A DNA stretch of 64,000 nt from Rhodopseudomonas palustris JSC-3b (GCA_000504425.1 KI632513.1:1-64000), one strand, 5' to 3'. Shown: positions 45,148-54,147, numbered from the stretch's first letter. The notes: generated by a model not told the origin, from the letters alone. Numbers and translations: made by a program.

Positions 45148-45564
45148 GTGGCGGGGCGCACCATCAGGACCGGGATCGACGCGAGGACGGGCCGCGTGCT
45201 GCGTGGCCGCGACCACGCCGAGCAATGCGTGCGCCGGATCATGGCAACACGCAAGGGAAGCCGTGTCATGCGGCTCGATCTCGGTTCTGATCTGCGCGCG
45301 CTTCGCGGTGAGAATCTGACCGCCGTCAACGTGCTACGCGCCTATGCCGAGATGGTTACCACCGTTCACGAGCAAGAGCCGGCGGTGCGCTTTCGCACCA
45401 TCGAGCCGGACCTGGTCGATGGCCGTAACGGCGCGATCGGCTTCCTGATCTCGTATGTGTTCTACCCCTACGGCCATCTCGGCGATTATTCGGTCGCGGA
45501 AGACGTCGATCTGCGCGTGCCGGTGACGACGCTTGCGCGCGGCTCGGGAGCGGTGACGCCATGA
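45148..45564 (+). CDS. Baseplate wedge protein W (gp25-like)
   Basis: A 138-aa gp25/GPW-family protein: GIDARTGRVLRGRDHAEQCVRRIMATRKGSRVMRLDLGSDL with the conserved glycine/arginine pattern, ending in a beta hairpin. It is a wedge component of contractile-tail baseplates. GTG start; the stop overlaps gpJ. Confidence 0.88.
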   Translation: MAGRTIRTGIDARTGRVLRGRDHAEQCVRRIMATRKGSRVMRLDLGSDLRALRGENLTAVNVLRAYAEMVTTVHEQEPAVRFRTIEPDLVDGRNGAIGFLISYVFYPYGHLGDYSVAEDVDLRVPVTTLARGSGAVTP

Positions 45565-46499
45565 CAACGGCATCTTCGCTCGACCTATCGCGCCTCGGCG
45601 CTCCGACGCTGGTCAAGATCGACTACGATGCTGCGCTGACGGCGCGGCTGTTGAAGTTCAAGGAGCTGTGGGACGCGGCGCGCGCGAAAGACCCGTCGTT
45701 GCCGGCGTTCGACGTCATCGACGCCTCCGGCAATCCGGTCACGCAATTCGATCCCAACGTCGTGCTCGAGCAGGAATTCACCTATGGCGAACTCGCTGTC
45801 GAGCAGACGATCAACGACCACGCCAACGCGCTGCGTCTCGCCACGGCAGTTGACGCCGACCTCGACCATCTCGCGCTGACCTACAAAGCGACGACGCGCC
45901 TGGTGCTGGCGCCGGCAACCGACACCACGGCCGAGGTGCTGGAGAGCAACGAGGAATTGCGCGAGCGCGCGCAGCTGTCGGACGAAGCTCGTCCTCTCTT
46001 CGGTCTCACGCCCGGAGGGTATTCGTGGCGGGTCCGCAAGCTGTTCGGCGATCGGGTCAAGGACGTCCGAGTGTTGCGCCGACCGGGCGGGCATATCGAC
46101 CTCATCATCCTCGCCCGCGCGGGCGACGGCGCGGCTCCCGAGACCTTGATCGGCGATATTCAAGCTGCCTTTGATGGTGAGGCCGCATCGCAATCGACGG
46201 ACATCGTCACGGTGCGTCCGGCGCGGATCGTTCCGACCACGGTGCAGGCTGTGTTGGCCATCCCGGATGGTCCTGACAGCGCAGTGGTGGTTGCTGCAGC
46301 GACCACGGCGATCGCCGCACTCGGCGCGCAACGCCACCGGATCGGTGGGGTGTTGCACCGGCAGGCCGTCGGCGCCGTCGCGATGGTCGGCGCCACTCAG
46401 CATGTGATGGTTCCGGCGCCGCTTGACGATGTTGTTGGCGGCGACGACGGCGCGCCATGGATCAGTTCGATTGAGGTCGGCGTGGAGATCGTTCGATGA
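45561..46499 (+). CDS. Baseplate assembly protein J
   Basis: A 312-aa protein of the P2 gpJ/baseplate_J family: NVVLEQEFTYGELAVEQTINDHANALRLATAVDADLDHL near the N-terminus, RLVLAPATDTTAEVLES with LFGLTPGGYSWRVRKL, and a C-terminal domain with LSIGGV-like ATQHVMV. It forms the wedge with W and I. Both ends overlap neighbours. Confidence 0.92.
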   Translation: MTTASSLDLSRLGAPTLVKIDYDAALTARLLKFKELWDAARAKDPSLPAFDVIDASGNPVTQFDPNVVLEQEFTYGELAVEQTINDHANALRLATAVDADLDHLALTYKATTRLVLAPATDTTAEVLESNEELRERAQLSDEARPLFGLTPGGYSWRVRKLFGDRVKDVRVLRRPGGHIDLIILARAGDGAAPETLIGDIQAAFDGEAASQSTDIVTVRPARIVPTTVQAVLAIPDGPDSAVVVAAATTAIAALGAQRHRIGGVLHRQAVGAVAMVGATQHVMVPAPLDDVVGGDDGAPWISSIEVGVEIVR

Positions 46500-47704
46500 C
46501 GGTCCAGTTTCCGTCGCTTCTTCCCATCGCCGGCGTCGCCGAACGCTGTCACAGCCTTGTCAATGCCAGCCGATGGCCGAGGTTGTTCGCGGAAGCCGAG
46601 TTGTTGCGCACCTTGTGGGATCCGTGGAAGTGTCCGGCCGATCAATTGCCGCTGCTTGCGTGGGCGTGGTCGGTCGATTTCTGGAGGTCGACCTGGCCGG
46701 AGCACCGCAAGCGCCAGGTGATCGCGGAGTCGCCCGCCTATCACGAGGCCAAGACCACGGTCGCCGGCTATCGCATGGCGCTTGGCTATGTCGATGCGCA
46801 GCTGGTGCGGGCGAGGCTGCCGCGACATGCGCTGTTCGCCGGCGCCACGCCGACCGCGGGCAGTCATGCCGCCTGGCTGTCGGGTCTTCCTGAAATCCGC
46901 ATCTATCTCGCCGCCTATCGGATCAAGACCAAGCGCAAGGGTCGCTTCGTCGGGCGGCTCTTTGCCGGATCGGCGGCTCGCGTCGTTCTCGGACGGCGGC
47001 GTGCCGAGCTGCATCGCGACGGTTCAATCCAAACGCTCGTTTTTGCCGGCGTGCGGATCGATGACTCCGGTCGCCTACTATCCGATCCCGAGCGCCTGGT
47101 CATCCCCGGTCCTCAGCGATCGACGGTTCAGGCCGGCAAACGATTCCGTGGTCGCTCCGTTGCCGATGGGCGGCTTGCCGGTCGGCGAGTCATCGCGCTG
47201 TCGTTCGCGACCGGCGGCGACATGTTCATTCCGAATGCGGTATCGCCCGGGCTCAGTGCGATCGATGCCGAACCGCGTCGAATGTGGGAAGCGCGACCAG
47301 GTGGCCAGGGCCTCTTCGCTTGCCGGTCGCGGCGCCGTCGCGGCGTTCGGCCGAACCGAGCCGACGAGCAGGCCTATTTGTCCATCAGGCTGGCCGATGG
47401 CGGCTCCGAGCAGCTCGGCCGCATGCGCAATCGCGTCGGTCGCTCGCGGCTGCGCCGCAAGGCGTTCACCGCCTCGCTCCTCGTGCACGCGCCCGGGCCG
47501 GCGCAGAGGGCTTTTCCTGTGAAAGGTCGCTACGTGCGGCGCGGTCCGGAGGAGCGCGTTGCGGAATTGCTCAATGCGGTCGGCGTGACGCAGGCCGCGC
47601 GCGACACACTGTTTGTCGACATCAACTCACTGAGGCCGCTGGTCTACGGCGACCTCGTCAATCTCCCCGACGACACCGTTTACGGGGCCGTGATCAACCG
47701 CTGA
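46496..47704 (+). CDS. Tail protein I with a long C-terminal extension
   Basis: A 402-aa protein. The first about 180 residues are P2 gpI-like (LVNASRWPRLFAEAELLRTLWDPWKCPADQLPLLAWAWSVDFW, HRKRQVIAESPAYHEAKTTVAGYRMAL). P2 gpI is about 176 aa, so more than half of this protein is an extension of basic beta-rich sequence with a repeated R-FVGRLFAG/FRGRSVADG pattern. That part may connect to fibres. A 4-bp overlap with gpJ. Confidence 0.82.
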   Translation: MTVQFPSLLPIAGVAERCHSLVNASRWPRLFAEAELLRTLWDPWKCPADQLPLLAWAWSVDFWRSTWPEHRKRQVIAESPAYHEAKTTVAGYRMALGYVDAQLVRARLPRHALFAGATPTAGSHAAWLSGLPEIRIYLAAYRIKTKRKGRFVGRLFAGSAARVVLGRRRAELHRDGSIQTLVFAGVRIDDSGRLLSDPERLVIPGPQRSTVQAGKRFRGRSVADGRLAGRRVIALSFATGGDMFIPNAVSPGLSAIDAEPRRMWEARPGGQGLFACRSRRRRGVRPNRADEQAYLSIRLADGGSEQLGRMRNRVGRSRLRRKAFTASLLVHAPGPAQRAFPVKGRYVRRGPEERVAELLNAVGVTQAARDTLFVDINSLRPLVYGDLVNLPDDTVYGAVINR

Positions 47705-47715
47705 AGGAGTGATAA

Positions 47716-50037
47716 ATGTTCGAGCGCGTCATCATCGACGTCGACCAGGAAGTGACCGACGAGGATTTGTCTCGCATCGGCACGTTCCCGCAGGATGGCA
47801 TCACGAGGCTGACCGACGATCTGTTGGTTTCGGGGCGTCTTTACAAGGGCTTCACCACCGTCACTTCGGGTCTCAGTGCGATCGAGGTGTCGCCGGGGCG
47901 CATCTACGATGCCGGCGCAATGTATGCGCTGAGGGCCAGTCTGCAGATGTCGGTCGCGGAGTTCATTCCGATTACCGCCGGGCAGAAGGTCTACGTCACG
48001 CTGATCGGTCAGGGGCGCGAAGAGGACGGTTATGTCGAGGCGCGCAACTACGAGCGCGAGGTGGCGCAGTCAGGAGGTGGCACCGCCATCCAGCAGGTGC
48101 CGTCGAGCGGAGCGCGGGCCAAGGTTCGCAACGCGATCCTGACTGCCTATCCTGGTTCACCGTCCGTCATTCCGGTCAAGCCGTCCATCCCGCTCGGCAC
48201 GGTGGCGATCGCCGACATTCTGATTGGCACCGGTGGCATTGAGACGATCACGATGCGCACCGCCAACGAGGCACCTGAGCTGGACGCCCTCGCGGTCGCC
48301 TATTCCGGGCTGGCTACACGGCTTGGCCTGGTCGACCAGGAAATGGCAGGTCTGCGCAACGACCTCGCCGCACTGGCGCGGAAGCTGAACGCTGGCGTTT
48401 CGGCAATCACTATCCAGACGCTGCAGGGCGATGTCGCGATGTTGAAGGATCGGCTCGACATTCCCGACACCGGATCGCCCTATGGCGCGGACAACTTCCT
48501 CGACGACGGCGAGAGCGACACTGCGAACGTTGACTACAAGGCGCGCGTCCTGGAAGGCATTCGATTTCCGGCCGCCAATCAGGACAAGAGGCCACTGGCG
48601 CTCTACAACGTCAACGACGGCAACCTGATGCACGCCAGCGCCGGGCTGATCTGTCCGAAATACGTCATTGTCGACGGCATCAAGCTTCTCGATCGCACCG
48701 GCTCGCTGCCGCTTGGCGGCACGGTCTATCAGACCATGGAGTTGACGCAGATGCTGATGAGCCGCCAGGAGACGGCTTACGGAGACTATTTCGAGACGTG
48801 CACCAACTCGGCTTGGTGGCAGAGTGGCCAGTTTGATCCCGCCAAGGGCATCTTCCGGATCGGCAACGAAACCTATGAGCTCGCGCAATATACCAACGAC
48901 CGCTTCCAGTGGGGGCTCGGCCACGCCATCCTGCGCGTCCGCAAATTCTGGACCACAACGGTCTCCACGCCGTACAACGTCTACGCGCCGGTAAACCACA
49001 CCATTCAAGGCGTCTTGAAGGCGCAAAGCTCTCTGCAGTCGCAGGATCGCTGGTCGCCGGGCATGCGGCTTGGGATCGAGTCCTGGTCGGCTGGCGCCGA
49101 GGTCACCGTTGCACTGGTCGAGTGCGGCGACGACGGGCGGCCTGTGCCGGGGCGGATGTTGGCCAAGACCACGCTTGGCGCAAGTCAGTTCAAGGTGTGG
49201 CCCGAGACGACGCGGTTTCCGTGGTCGACGCCGGTGTTCCGCGAGAGCGGCAAGCAGTACGCCTATCTGTTTGCCACCACAGGCGACGTCACCGTCGCCT
49301 ATGCGGAAGGCCAGAAGTTCCTGCAGGGAAACTACTTTGAAAGCACCGACGGCCGTTTCTTCATCGGCGACCTCACGCGCGACATCTGCCACGTCACCGA
49401 GTATTGCCGCTTCACGCTCACCGACCTGACGGTGTTGCTGCAGGGGGTCAATCTCGACGGCGGGATCCACAACATCCGAATTCGCAATGCCGAGGTGGTG
49501 CCTGAAAATTCCAGTCGCAAATTCCAACTGCAGGTCGGCGGCAGTTGGCAGACGATCGAGGCCCCCGCCGGGGACGACACGTTGTTCGGCGCCGGGGTCA
49601 CCCCTTACTACGATTTTAGGGTCGTTCTGAGCGGCAACGAATGGGCTATGCCGATCCTCGACATGGGCGCTAGCGAGGTCGAGGTGTTCCGTGCCGATGA
49701 CGATCTACGTCACATCACCCCAGTCGTTGCGTTCGGCTCGTCGCTGCAGACGGTCATCGTCCGCGCTGTCGTCGGCGCCTGGAATGCCGACCGCCACACT
49801 CTCGCGGCGCGGCTGCAGCATGGGGCTGGCTACGCGACCCTCAAGACGCACGATGCCGTCGAGACCAAACCGGTGATCGGTCCGGACGGGCTCGTGCGGG
49901 CCGATGCGGTGGAGAAGGTGTGGACCTTCAACTTCACTGCGCCGGGTATCTCAACCTGCAAGATAGATTTTGTCGGCACCACCAACAATGCGCGCGTGAC
50001 CTATCACGTCGAGCGCCGCGTCCACGGAACGGAGTGA
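47716..50037 (+). CDS. Large tail fibre/baseplate-associated protein
   Basis: A 773-aa structural protein in the place of P2 gpH. The N-terminal 200 residues (IIDVDQEVTDEDLSRIGTF, VSPGRIYDAGAMYAL) look like the DUF4815-type attachment domain. A coiled coil (LGLVDQEMAGLRNDLAALARKLN) and long beta-rich distal domains follow. It ends YHVERRVHG. It probably forms the shaft or connector for the variable tip protein downstream. Specific fold not recognised. Confidence 0.75.
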   Translation: MFERVIIDVDQEVTDEDLSRIGTFPQDGITRLTDDLLVSGRLYKGFTTVTSGLSAIEVSPGRIYDAGAMYALRASLQMSVAEFIPITAGQKVYVTLIGQGREEDGYVEARNYEREVAQSGGGTAIQQVPSSGARAKVRNAILTAYPGSPSVIPVKPSIPLGTVAIADILIGTGGIETITMRTANEAPELDALAVAYSGLATRLGLVDQEMAGLRNDLAALARKLNAGVSAITIQTLQGDVAMLKDRLDIPDTGSPYGADNFLDDGESDTANVDYKARVLEGIRFPAANQDKRPLALYNVNDGNLMHASAGLICPKYVIVDGIKLLDRTGSLPLGGTVYQTMELTQMLMSRQETAYGDYFETCTNSAWWQSGQFDPAKGIFRIGNETYELAQYTNDRFQWGLGHAILRVRKFWTTTVSTPYNVYAPVNHTIQGVLKAQSSLQSQDRWSPGMRLGIESWSAGAEVTVALVECGDDGRPVPGRMLAKTTLGASQFKVWPETTRFPWSTPVFRESGKQYAYLFATTGDVTVAYAEGQKFLQGNYFESTDGRFFIGDLTRDICHVTEYCRFTLTDLTVLLQGVNLDGGIHNIRIRNAEVVPENSSRKFQLQVGGSWQTIEAPAGDDTLFGAGVTPYYDFRVVLSGNEWAMPILDMGASEVEVFRADDDLRHITPVVAFGSSLQTVIVRAVVGAWNADRHTLAARLQHGAGYATLKTHDAVETKPVIGPDGLVRADAVEKVWTFNFTAPGISTCKIDFVGTTNNARVTYHVERRVHGTE

Positions 50038-50042
50038 TCTAG

Positions 50043-50258
50043 ATGGCCACCAAGAAGAACAACGAGACGATCGCCGAAGGTGCGGCCGCCGTGTCGATCG
50101 ACGATGCGGCTTATTACCGGGTCGAGGTGTCGAGCCGGTTCAAGGTGCAGGGCGTCGGTTTCGGCCAACGGTCGACAACCGATGTCACTGGCGCGCTGCT
50201 GCGCAAGGTGCTGGCGAGCGAATTCGCCGACAAGGTCACCGGCTACGCGCCGGTCTGA
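50043..50258 (+). CDS. Small tail-fibre-region protein, unknown
   Basis: A 71-aa protein (MATKKNNETIAEGAAAVSIDD, then YRVEVSSRFKVQGVGFG, and a helical end) between the large fibre gene and the DGR target. The clean spacing supports it. It may be a structural linker; no family recognised. Confidence 0.65.
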   Translation: MATKKNNETIAEGAAAVSIDDAAYYRVEVSSRFKVQGVGFGQRSTTDVTGALLRKVLASEFADKVTGYAPV

Positions 50259-50272
50259 CGTCGGGGACATTC

Positions 50273-51868
50273 ATGGCTCGCAAATTTGAGACCGAGTACC
50301 GCGTCAGCAAGGCTGCTGAAATCCTGAAGTCCGAAAACAACTTCAGGCGCGATGCCGACCTGCGACTCGATGCTCTCGAAACCGCAATCGCCGGTATCGG
50401 CGAAAGCGAAAGAGTGTTGTTGTCGCGCTTGTTGCGCGTCATCGAGACCGAGATTTCGCCGCGCGCGGCCGAGATCGAGGCGTTGCTGACGGACTATCGC
50501 TCCGGCGTGCCGGCGGCATCGGTCCAAGAAGAGGCTTCCGGGCGCCAGTTTCTGACGCCCGATCGCCGGGCCGCCATCCTCGCTGATCTGCGCGGCGGTG
50601 TTGATCCGGCCTATCAGACGCTTGCCGCGATCGTTGCGTTGATCGCCACCAAGGCGACGCCGGCCGACATCACTGCGGCGATCGACGCACTCAAGGGCGG
50701 CGTGTCGACCGCCTATGACACTCTGGTCGAGATCGCCGCGAAGCTCACCGCCGACGACACCGCGCTAGCCGGCTTGCTGACCAGCGTCGGAAATCGCCTG
50801 CGGCTCGATGCTGACCAGGGCGCGACGCCTGCTCAGAAACAGCAAGGCTTGGTCAATCTCGGAATTTGGGATGCGAGCCGCGGCGTGTTCGCCAAGGCGG
50901 ACCGCACGAGCGTCGCGTTCACGCGAACCGCCAACGCCACCGTCAGCCTGAAGGCGGGCACCGTCATCGAGCTTGCTGGTGTGATCTACACCTTTGCTGC
51001 GGCGACCGCGGTGCAGATGCCTACGCTCACCGCCGGCACCGACTATGCGATCTACCTATGCAACGACGGGACGTTGCGAGCCGATGCGAGCTTCACGGCC
51101 GCAACCGGCTTCACCGCCACGACCAGCCGCCAGATTGGCGGCTTTCACTATGCGCCAGGAGGGTCCGCGACCGGATACAACACCGGCGGAAACACCACGC
51201 CGCAGATCAATCCACGATCTCTTTGGGACCTGAAATGGCGCCCGAAAGCGCCTGATCCGCGGGGTTGGACGCTGAACCTTGATGGAATCTGCTGGATTAG
51301 TATCTATGGGCTCATAGTTGATCACGTAGCCTCTGGCCCGTTCCGCTACAACATGGCGATCGCGGACGGAGCGAGCCCGCCAAAAATTCCGGCGGTGCTC
51401 GGCGGCAATGGCTCAACGACCTATTCGGACTTCACGAAGTACACCGCCAACGAATGCTTGCGCGCCTACGGCGCTGAACTCGCCAGCGTGGATGAGCTGA
51501 TGCTGGCCGCCTATGGCGTTGTCGAAAATTCGACGATCGGCTCCGACCCGGTGAACAATATCTGGGATGCGCCGCGCACGAGCATGATCGGTGCAACTGG
51601 GATCACCGGCAACATGTGGACCTGGACGCGCGATACCAGCACTCGCTGGGACGGAACCGGCGGCTGGGCGTGGCGAAATCTCAACGGTGGTCGAGGGCAG
51701 CTATACATTGGCGGTGACATCAACCTCGTTACCGCGATCTTCGGTGGCAACTGGGGTGAACCCGCCGCGAATTGTGGTTCGCGCGCGTCCTTCTGGAACA
51801 GCTCTCCGTGGAGCTCCAGCGGCGCCGTCGGGGCGCGCGGTCGCTGTGACCACCTGTGCCATGTCTAA
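50273..51868 (+). CDS. DGR target: tail tip/fibre protein with C-terminal variable region
   Basis: A 531-aa protein. An N-terminal helical part (about 1-190) and a beta domain (about 200-310) lead into a C-terminal C-type-lectin-like domain (about 320-531; WTWTRDTSTRWDGTGGWAW, then FGGNWGEPAANCGSRAS). The variable repeat encodes residues 487-526; residues 507, 510, 511, 514, 516, 518 and 519 differ from what the template encodes. By analogy with Bordetella phage Mtd it should bind the host receptor. It lies in the fibre region, and avd starts inside its last 8 bp. Confidence 0.9.
   Translation: MARKFETEYRVSKAAEILKSENNFRRDADLRLDALETAIAGIGESERVLLSRLLRVIETEISPRAAEIEALLTDYRSGVPAASVQEEASGRQFLTPDRRAAILADLRGGVDPAYQTLAAIVALIATKATPADITAAIDALKGGVSTAYDTLVEIAAKLTADDTALAGLLTSVGNRLRLDADQGATPAQKQQGLVNLGIWDASRGVFAKADRTSVAFTRTANATVSLKAGTVIELAGVIYTFAAATAVQMPTLTAGTDYAIYLCNDGTLRADASFTAATGFTATTSRQIGGFHYAPGGSATGYNTGGNTTPQINPRSLWDLKWRPKAPDPRGWTLNLDGICWISIYGLIVDHVASGPFRYNMAIADGASPPKIPAVLGGNGSTTYSDFTKYTANECLRAYGAELASVDELMLAAYGVVENSTIGSDPVNNIWDAPRTSMIGATGITGNMWTWTRDTSTRWDGTGGWAWRNLNGGRGQLYIGGDINLVTAIFGGNWGEPAANCGSRASFWNSSPWSSSGAVGARGRCDHLCHV
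51732..51850 (+). repeat. DGR variable repeat (VR)
   Basis: 119 bp matching the template at offset 567. Nine mismatches, between 51791 and 51827, are all at template adenines (A to T twice, A to G five times, A to C twice). The last about 21 bp (after GTCGG) are identical, and beyond 51850 only partial similarity continues, as expected for the initiation-of-mutagenic-homology region where VR and TR differ. Confidence 0.95.
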
Positions 51869-52283
51869 TACCCGGCGCGGAAGCGCCGGGTCGCCGGGGA
51901 TCGACAAATCCTCGGCCATCGTGCGCGACGACAACGCGGTCTACGAAGGGCTGGCGATCGTCGAGAAGTATGAGCAGCTCGTGGATTATCTCTATCCAAT
52001 CCTGCAGAACATCCCGCGCAAGCATGGCGTCGCGCGCGACACCATCCTTGCCGCGATGTTCGGCCAGGTCGAGCTTTTGATTTCCGCGGGGAAGTCCCGT
52101 CAGGCGTCGCGGCTCTATACGGCCGACGCCAACCTGGCTCTCCTGCGGTTCTGGCTACGCTTCATGGTCCATCCAGCCCGCAAGCTGATCACCCCGCATC
52201 AACACCGCACTGCCGCTGTGAAGATCGCGGAGGTGGGCAAGATGCTCGGCGCCTGGATCAAGACCGTGAAGAGTGGAGGTTGA
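51861..52283 (+). CDS. avd: DGR accessory variability determinant (Avd)
   Basis: A 140-aa, highly helical protein: AIVEKYEQLVDYLYPILQNIPRKHG, then LLISAGKSRQASRLYTADANLALLRFWLRFMV and KIAEVGKMLGAWIK. This is the four-helix-bundle pattern of Avd (bAvd of Bordetella phage is about 128 aa), whose pentamer binds the reverse transcriptase and template RNA. The ATG at 51861 overlaps the target's stop. Its first codons also contain the VR-flanking hairpin. Confidence 0.9.
   Translation: MSNTRRGSAGSPGIDKSSAIVRDDNAVYEGLAIVEKYEQLVDYLYPILQNIPRKHGVARDTILAAMFGQVELLISAGKSRQASRLYTADANLALLRFWLRFMVHPARKLITPHQHRTAAVKIAEVGKMLGAWIKTVKSGG
51871..51890. promoter_or_regulatory. DGR post-VR hairpin with GGAA tetraloop
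   Basis: CCCGGCGC pairs perfectly with GCGCCGGG around GGAA, starting 20 bp past the end of VR. Hairpins/cruciforms of 7-10 bp with a 4-nt loop at this distance are known to raise DGR retrohoming in Bordetella phage. It lies inside the avd coding sequence. Confidence 0.85.
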
Positions 52284-52298
52284 TCGGGAACATGCAGG

Positions 52299-52417
52299 CC
52301 GCGATCTTCGGTGGCAACTGGGGTGAACCCGCCGCGAATTGTGGTTCGCGCGCGTCCAACTGGAACAACTATCCGTGGAACTCCAACGGCAACATCGGGG
52401 CGCGCGGTCGCTGTGAC
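52299..52417 (+). ncRNA. DGR template repeat (TR) and surrounding template RNA
   Basis: 119 bp between avd and the reverse transcriptase, with no gene of its own. It contains 22 adenines; 14 are in the variable stretch, and nine of these are changed in VR. AAC codons dominate (six AAC in the variable stretch), which avoids stop codons on mutation and maximises amino-acid change. The template RNA should span roughly 52284-52574. No other function is seen in the 291-bp gap. Confidence 0.93.
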
Positions 52418-52574
52418 GACCATTCCGGGCTCCGCGACGGCTACGGCCCCGCGGGCCGATCATCATTCAATTGGTGGTCAGCCCGATCGACCTGCTTCGG
52501 CGAATACATGGAAAGGCCCGGGAGGGCGGGGAGTAGCTCATCGAAACCCGCCTTCCCGGTAATCAACTGGCGTA

Positions 52575-53576
52575 ATGGCAAGGAAGTATCGGAATCTAAT
52601 CGACCGCATCGTGGCGGACAACAATATGCGGCTCGCCCTGAAGCGGACCGCTCGCGGCCGGCGGCTCACCGCCTCCGCACTCGACTTCAAGGAATTTTTC
52701 GAAGTCAACCTGATGAACCTCTCCGCGGAAATCCGCGGCGGGGCCTACAAGCCCGATCCAGTGCGGCAGTTCTCGGTGCTGGAGCCGAAGCCGCGCTTGA
52801 TCACCGCGCATTCATTCCGGGATCGCGTCGCCCAGCACGCGCTGGTCGCGATCATCGGCCCGATCCTCGACCGGACGCTGCTGCCGCGCACCTTCGCGTG
52901 CCGCAAGGGAATGGGGACGCATTGCGGGGTGTTGGCGCTGCAGGCCGACCTGGTGCGGCTCGGGTCGCCGCTCTACGCGCTCAAAACGGACTTCTCGAAA
53001 TACTTCCACTCGATCAACCGCGCAGTGGTGCACAGCTTGATCCGAAGGAAGATCAGTTGCGCGGCAACGCTCCGGCTGATCGAGGCGATCACGCCGCCGG
53101 AAGGCGTCGGGCTGCCGATCGGCAGTCTGACGTCGCAGCTTTACGCCAACCTCTATGGCGGCGTGGTCGACCGATACCTCAACGACGTGCTCGGCGAGCG
53201 GCATTGGTTTCGGTACATGGACGACATTGTCGTGCTCGGCCGCGACCCGGCCCGCTTGCGCGAGGTGCGCGGCTCGATCGAGGAGCTGGCTGCACGCGAG
53301 CTGAAGCTGACCTTCTCCAAATGGAGCATTCAGAGCGTGGCGCGCGGCGTCAACTTTCTCGGCTACCGCGTGTGGTCCGATCATCGGCTGCTGCGCCGCC
53401 AGAGCGTCACCCGCGCCAAGCGCGCCATCCGATCGCTGCGCGCCCGAGGGGACACCGAACGCCTCGACAAATTCATTGCCGCCTGGTCGGGCCATGCGGA
53501 CTTCGCCAACACGTTCAATCTTCGCCTCTCGATGGGACTTTCAAGCCATGATCATCAACAACAAAGCCGATCTTAA
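52575..53576 (+). CDS. DGR reverse transcriptase
   Basis: A 333-aa reverse transcriptase. RT motif 3 is YALKTDFSKYFHSI (catalytic D139). Motif 4 is LPIGSLTSQ, the DGR-type GxxxSQ in place of the QG of group II introns and retroviruses. Motif 5 is YMDD at residues 214-217, and NFLGYRV follows. There is no maturase or endonuclease domain. It would copy TR RNA with errors at adenines and direct cDNA into VR. The order target-avd-TR-RT is that of Bordetella phage BPP-1. Confidence 0.96.
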   Translation: MARKYRNLIDRIVADNNMRLALKRTARGRRLTASALDFKEFFEVNLMNLSAEIRGGAYKPDPVRQFSVLEPKPRLITAHSFRDRVAQHALVAIIGPILDRTLLPRTFACRKGMGTHCGVLALQADLVRLGSPLYALKTDFSKYFHSINRAVVHSLIRRKISCAATLRLIEAITPPEGVGLPIGSLTSQLYANLYGGVVDRYLNDVLGERHWFRYMDDIVVLGRDPARLREVRGSIEELAARELKLTFSKWSIQSVARGVNFLGYRVWSDHRLLRRQSVTRAKRAIRSLRARGDTERLDKFIAAWSGHADFANTFNLRLSMGLSSHDHQQQSRS

Positions 53577-54117
53577 CGCGCTCCGTGGCACCGATGCCTA
53601 CGCCGAGGCGCTGCGCCGAATCCTCGGTGCCACCACCATGTGGGTCAACGATGCGGGACCGGGTGAGCCACCTGCCTGGCGCCAGCAGTCTGTCGGCGAT
53701 GCGCTCGCGCAGTTCGATCTCACAACGGAAGAATTGCTGGCCGAGTGTGAAGCGGCGGGCGTGGTGCCACAGGCTCCGCCGCAGCCTGTTGCTCCGGCCG
53801 CCGGATCGCCCTCCGCGGAGACCGTTGCGGCGCCGCTGATCCCGCTGTCGCGCCGGCAATTTTATCAGGCGCTGGCGATGTCAGGCTACATCACCGAGGC
53901 TGAGGCGCTCGCGGCTATGGCCGGCGTGATCCCGGCCCCGCTCAACACCGCGATCGATGCGCTCACCGATCCGCAAGAGCAGTTTACGGCGCGGATGCTG
54001 CTCGCTGGCGCCGCCGAATTCCGTCGCGATCATCCGCTGGTTTCGATCATCGGCGCTGCGCACGGTCAGTCGGCCGCGCAGATTGACGGATTGTTCGCCT
54101 CGGCCGCGATGCTATAG
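53548..54117 (+). CDS. Phage protein downstream of the DGR, unknown
   Basis: A 189-aa protein (MIINNKADLNALRGTDAYAEALRRILGATTMW, a Pro/Ala linker, then a helical domain LSRRQFYQALAMSGYITEAEALAAMAGVIP). It overlaps the RT end by 29 bp, so it belongs to the same transcript. A tail-fibre assembly or tail structural role is possible from position; I recognise no family. Confidence 0.65.
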   Translation: MIINNKADLNALRGTDAYAEALRRILGATTMWVNDAGPGEPPAWRQQSVGDALAQFDLTTEELLAECEAAGVVPQAPPQPVAPAAGSPSAETVAAPLIPLSRRQFYQALAMSGYITEAEALAAMAGVIPAPLNTAIDALTDPQEQFTARMLLAGAAEFRRDHPLVSIIGAAHGQSAAQIDGLFASAAML

Positions 54118-54147
54118 ACCGCAAGCGGCGCAGCTGGAAATTGCCAT

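Noticed and set aside
48157-49527. A 456-codon open frame opposite the large fibre gene
   Set aside because: Shadow frame; the fibre gene has consistent spacing and ribosome sites in the late operon.
52280-53551. A 423-codon frame running through TR and the RT gene
   Set aside because: It overlaps the RT in another frame and only its first codons, which encode the TR peptide, look meaningful. TR is a non-coding template.
52575-53576. Group II intron or retron reverse transcriptase
   Set aside because: No maturase or endonuclease domain, no intron domain V, no msr/msd; the SQ motif and TR/VR pair identify a DGR.
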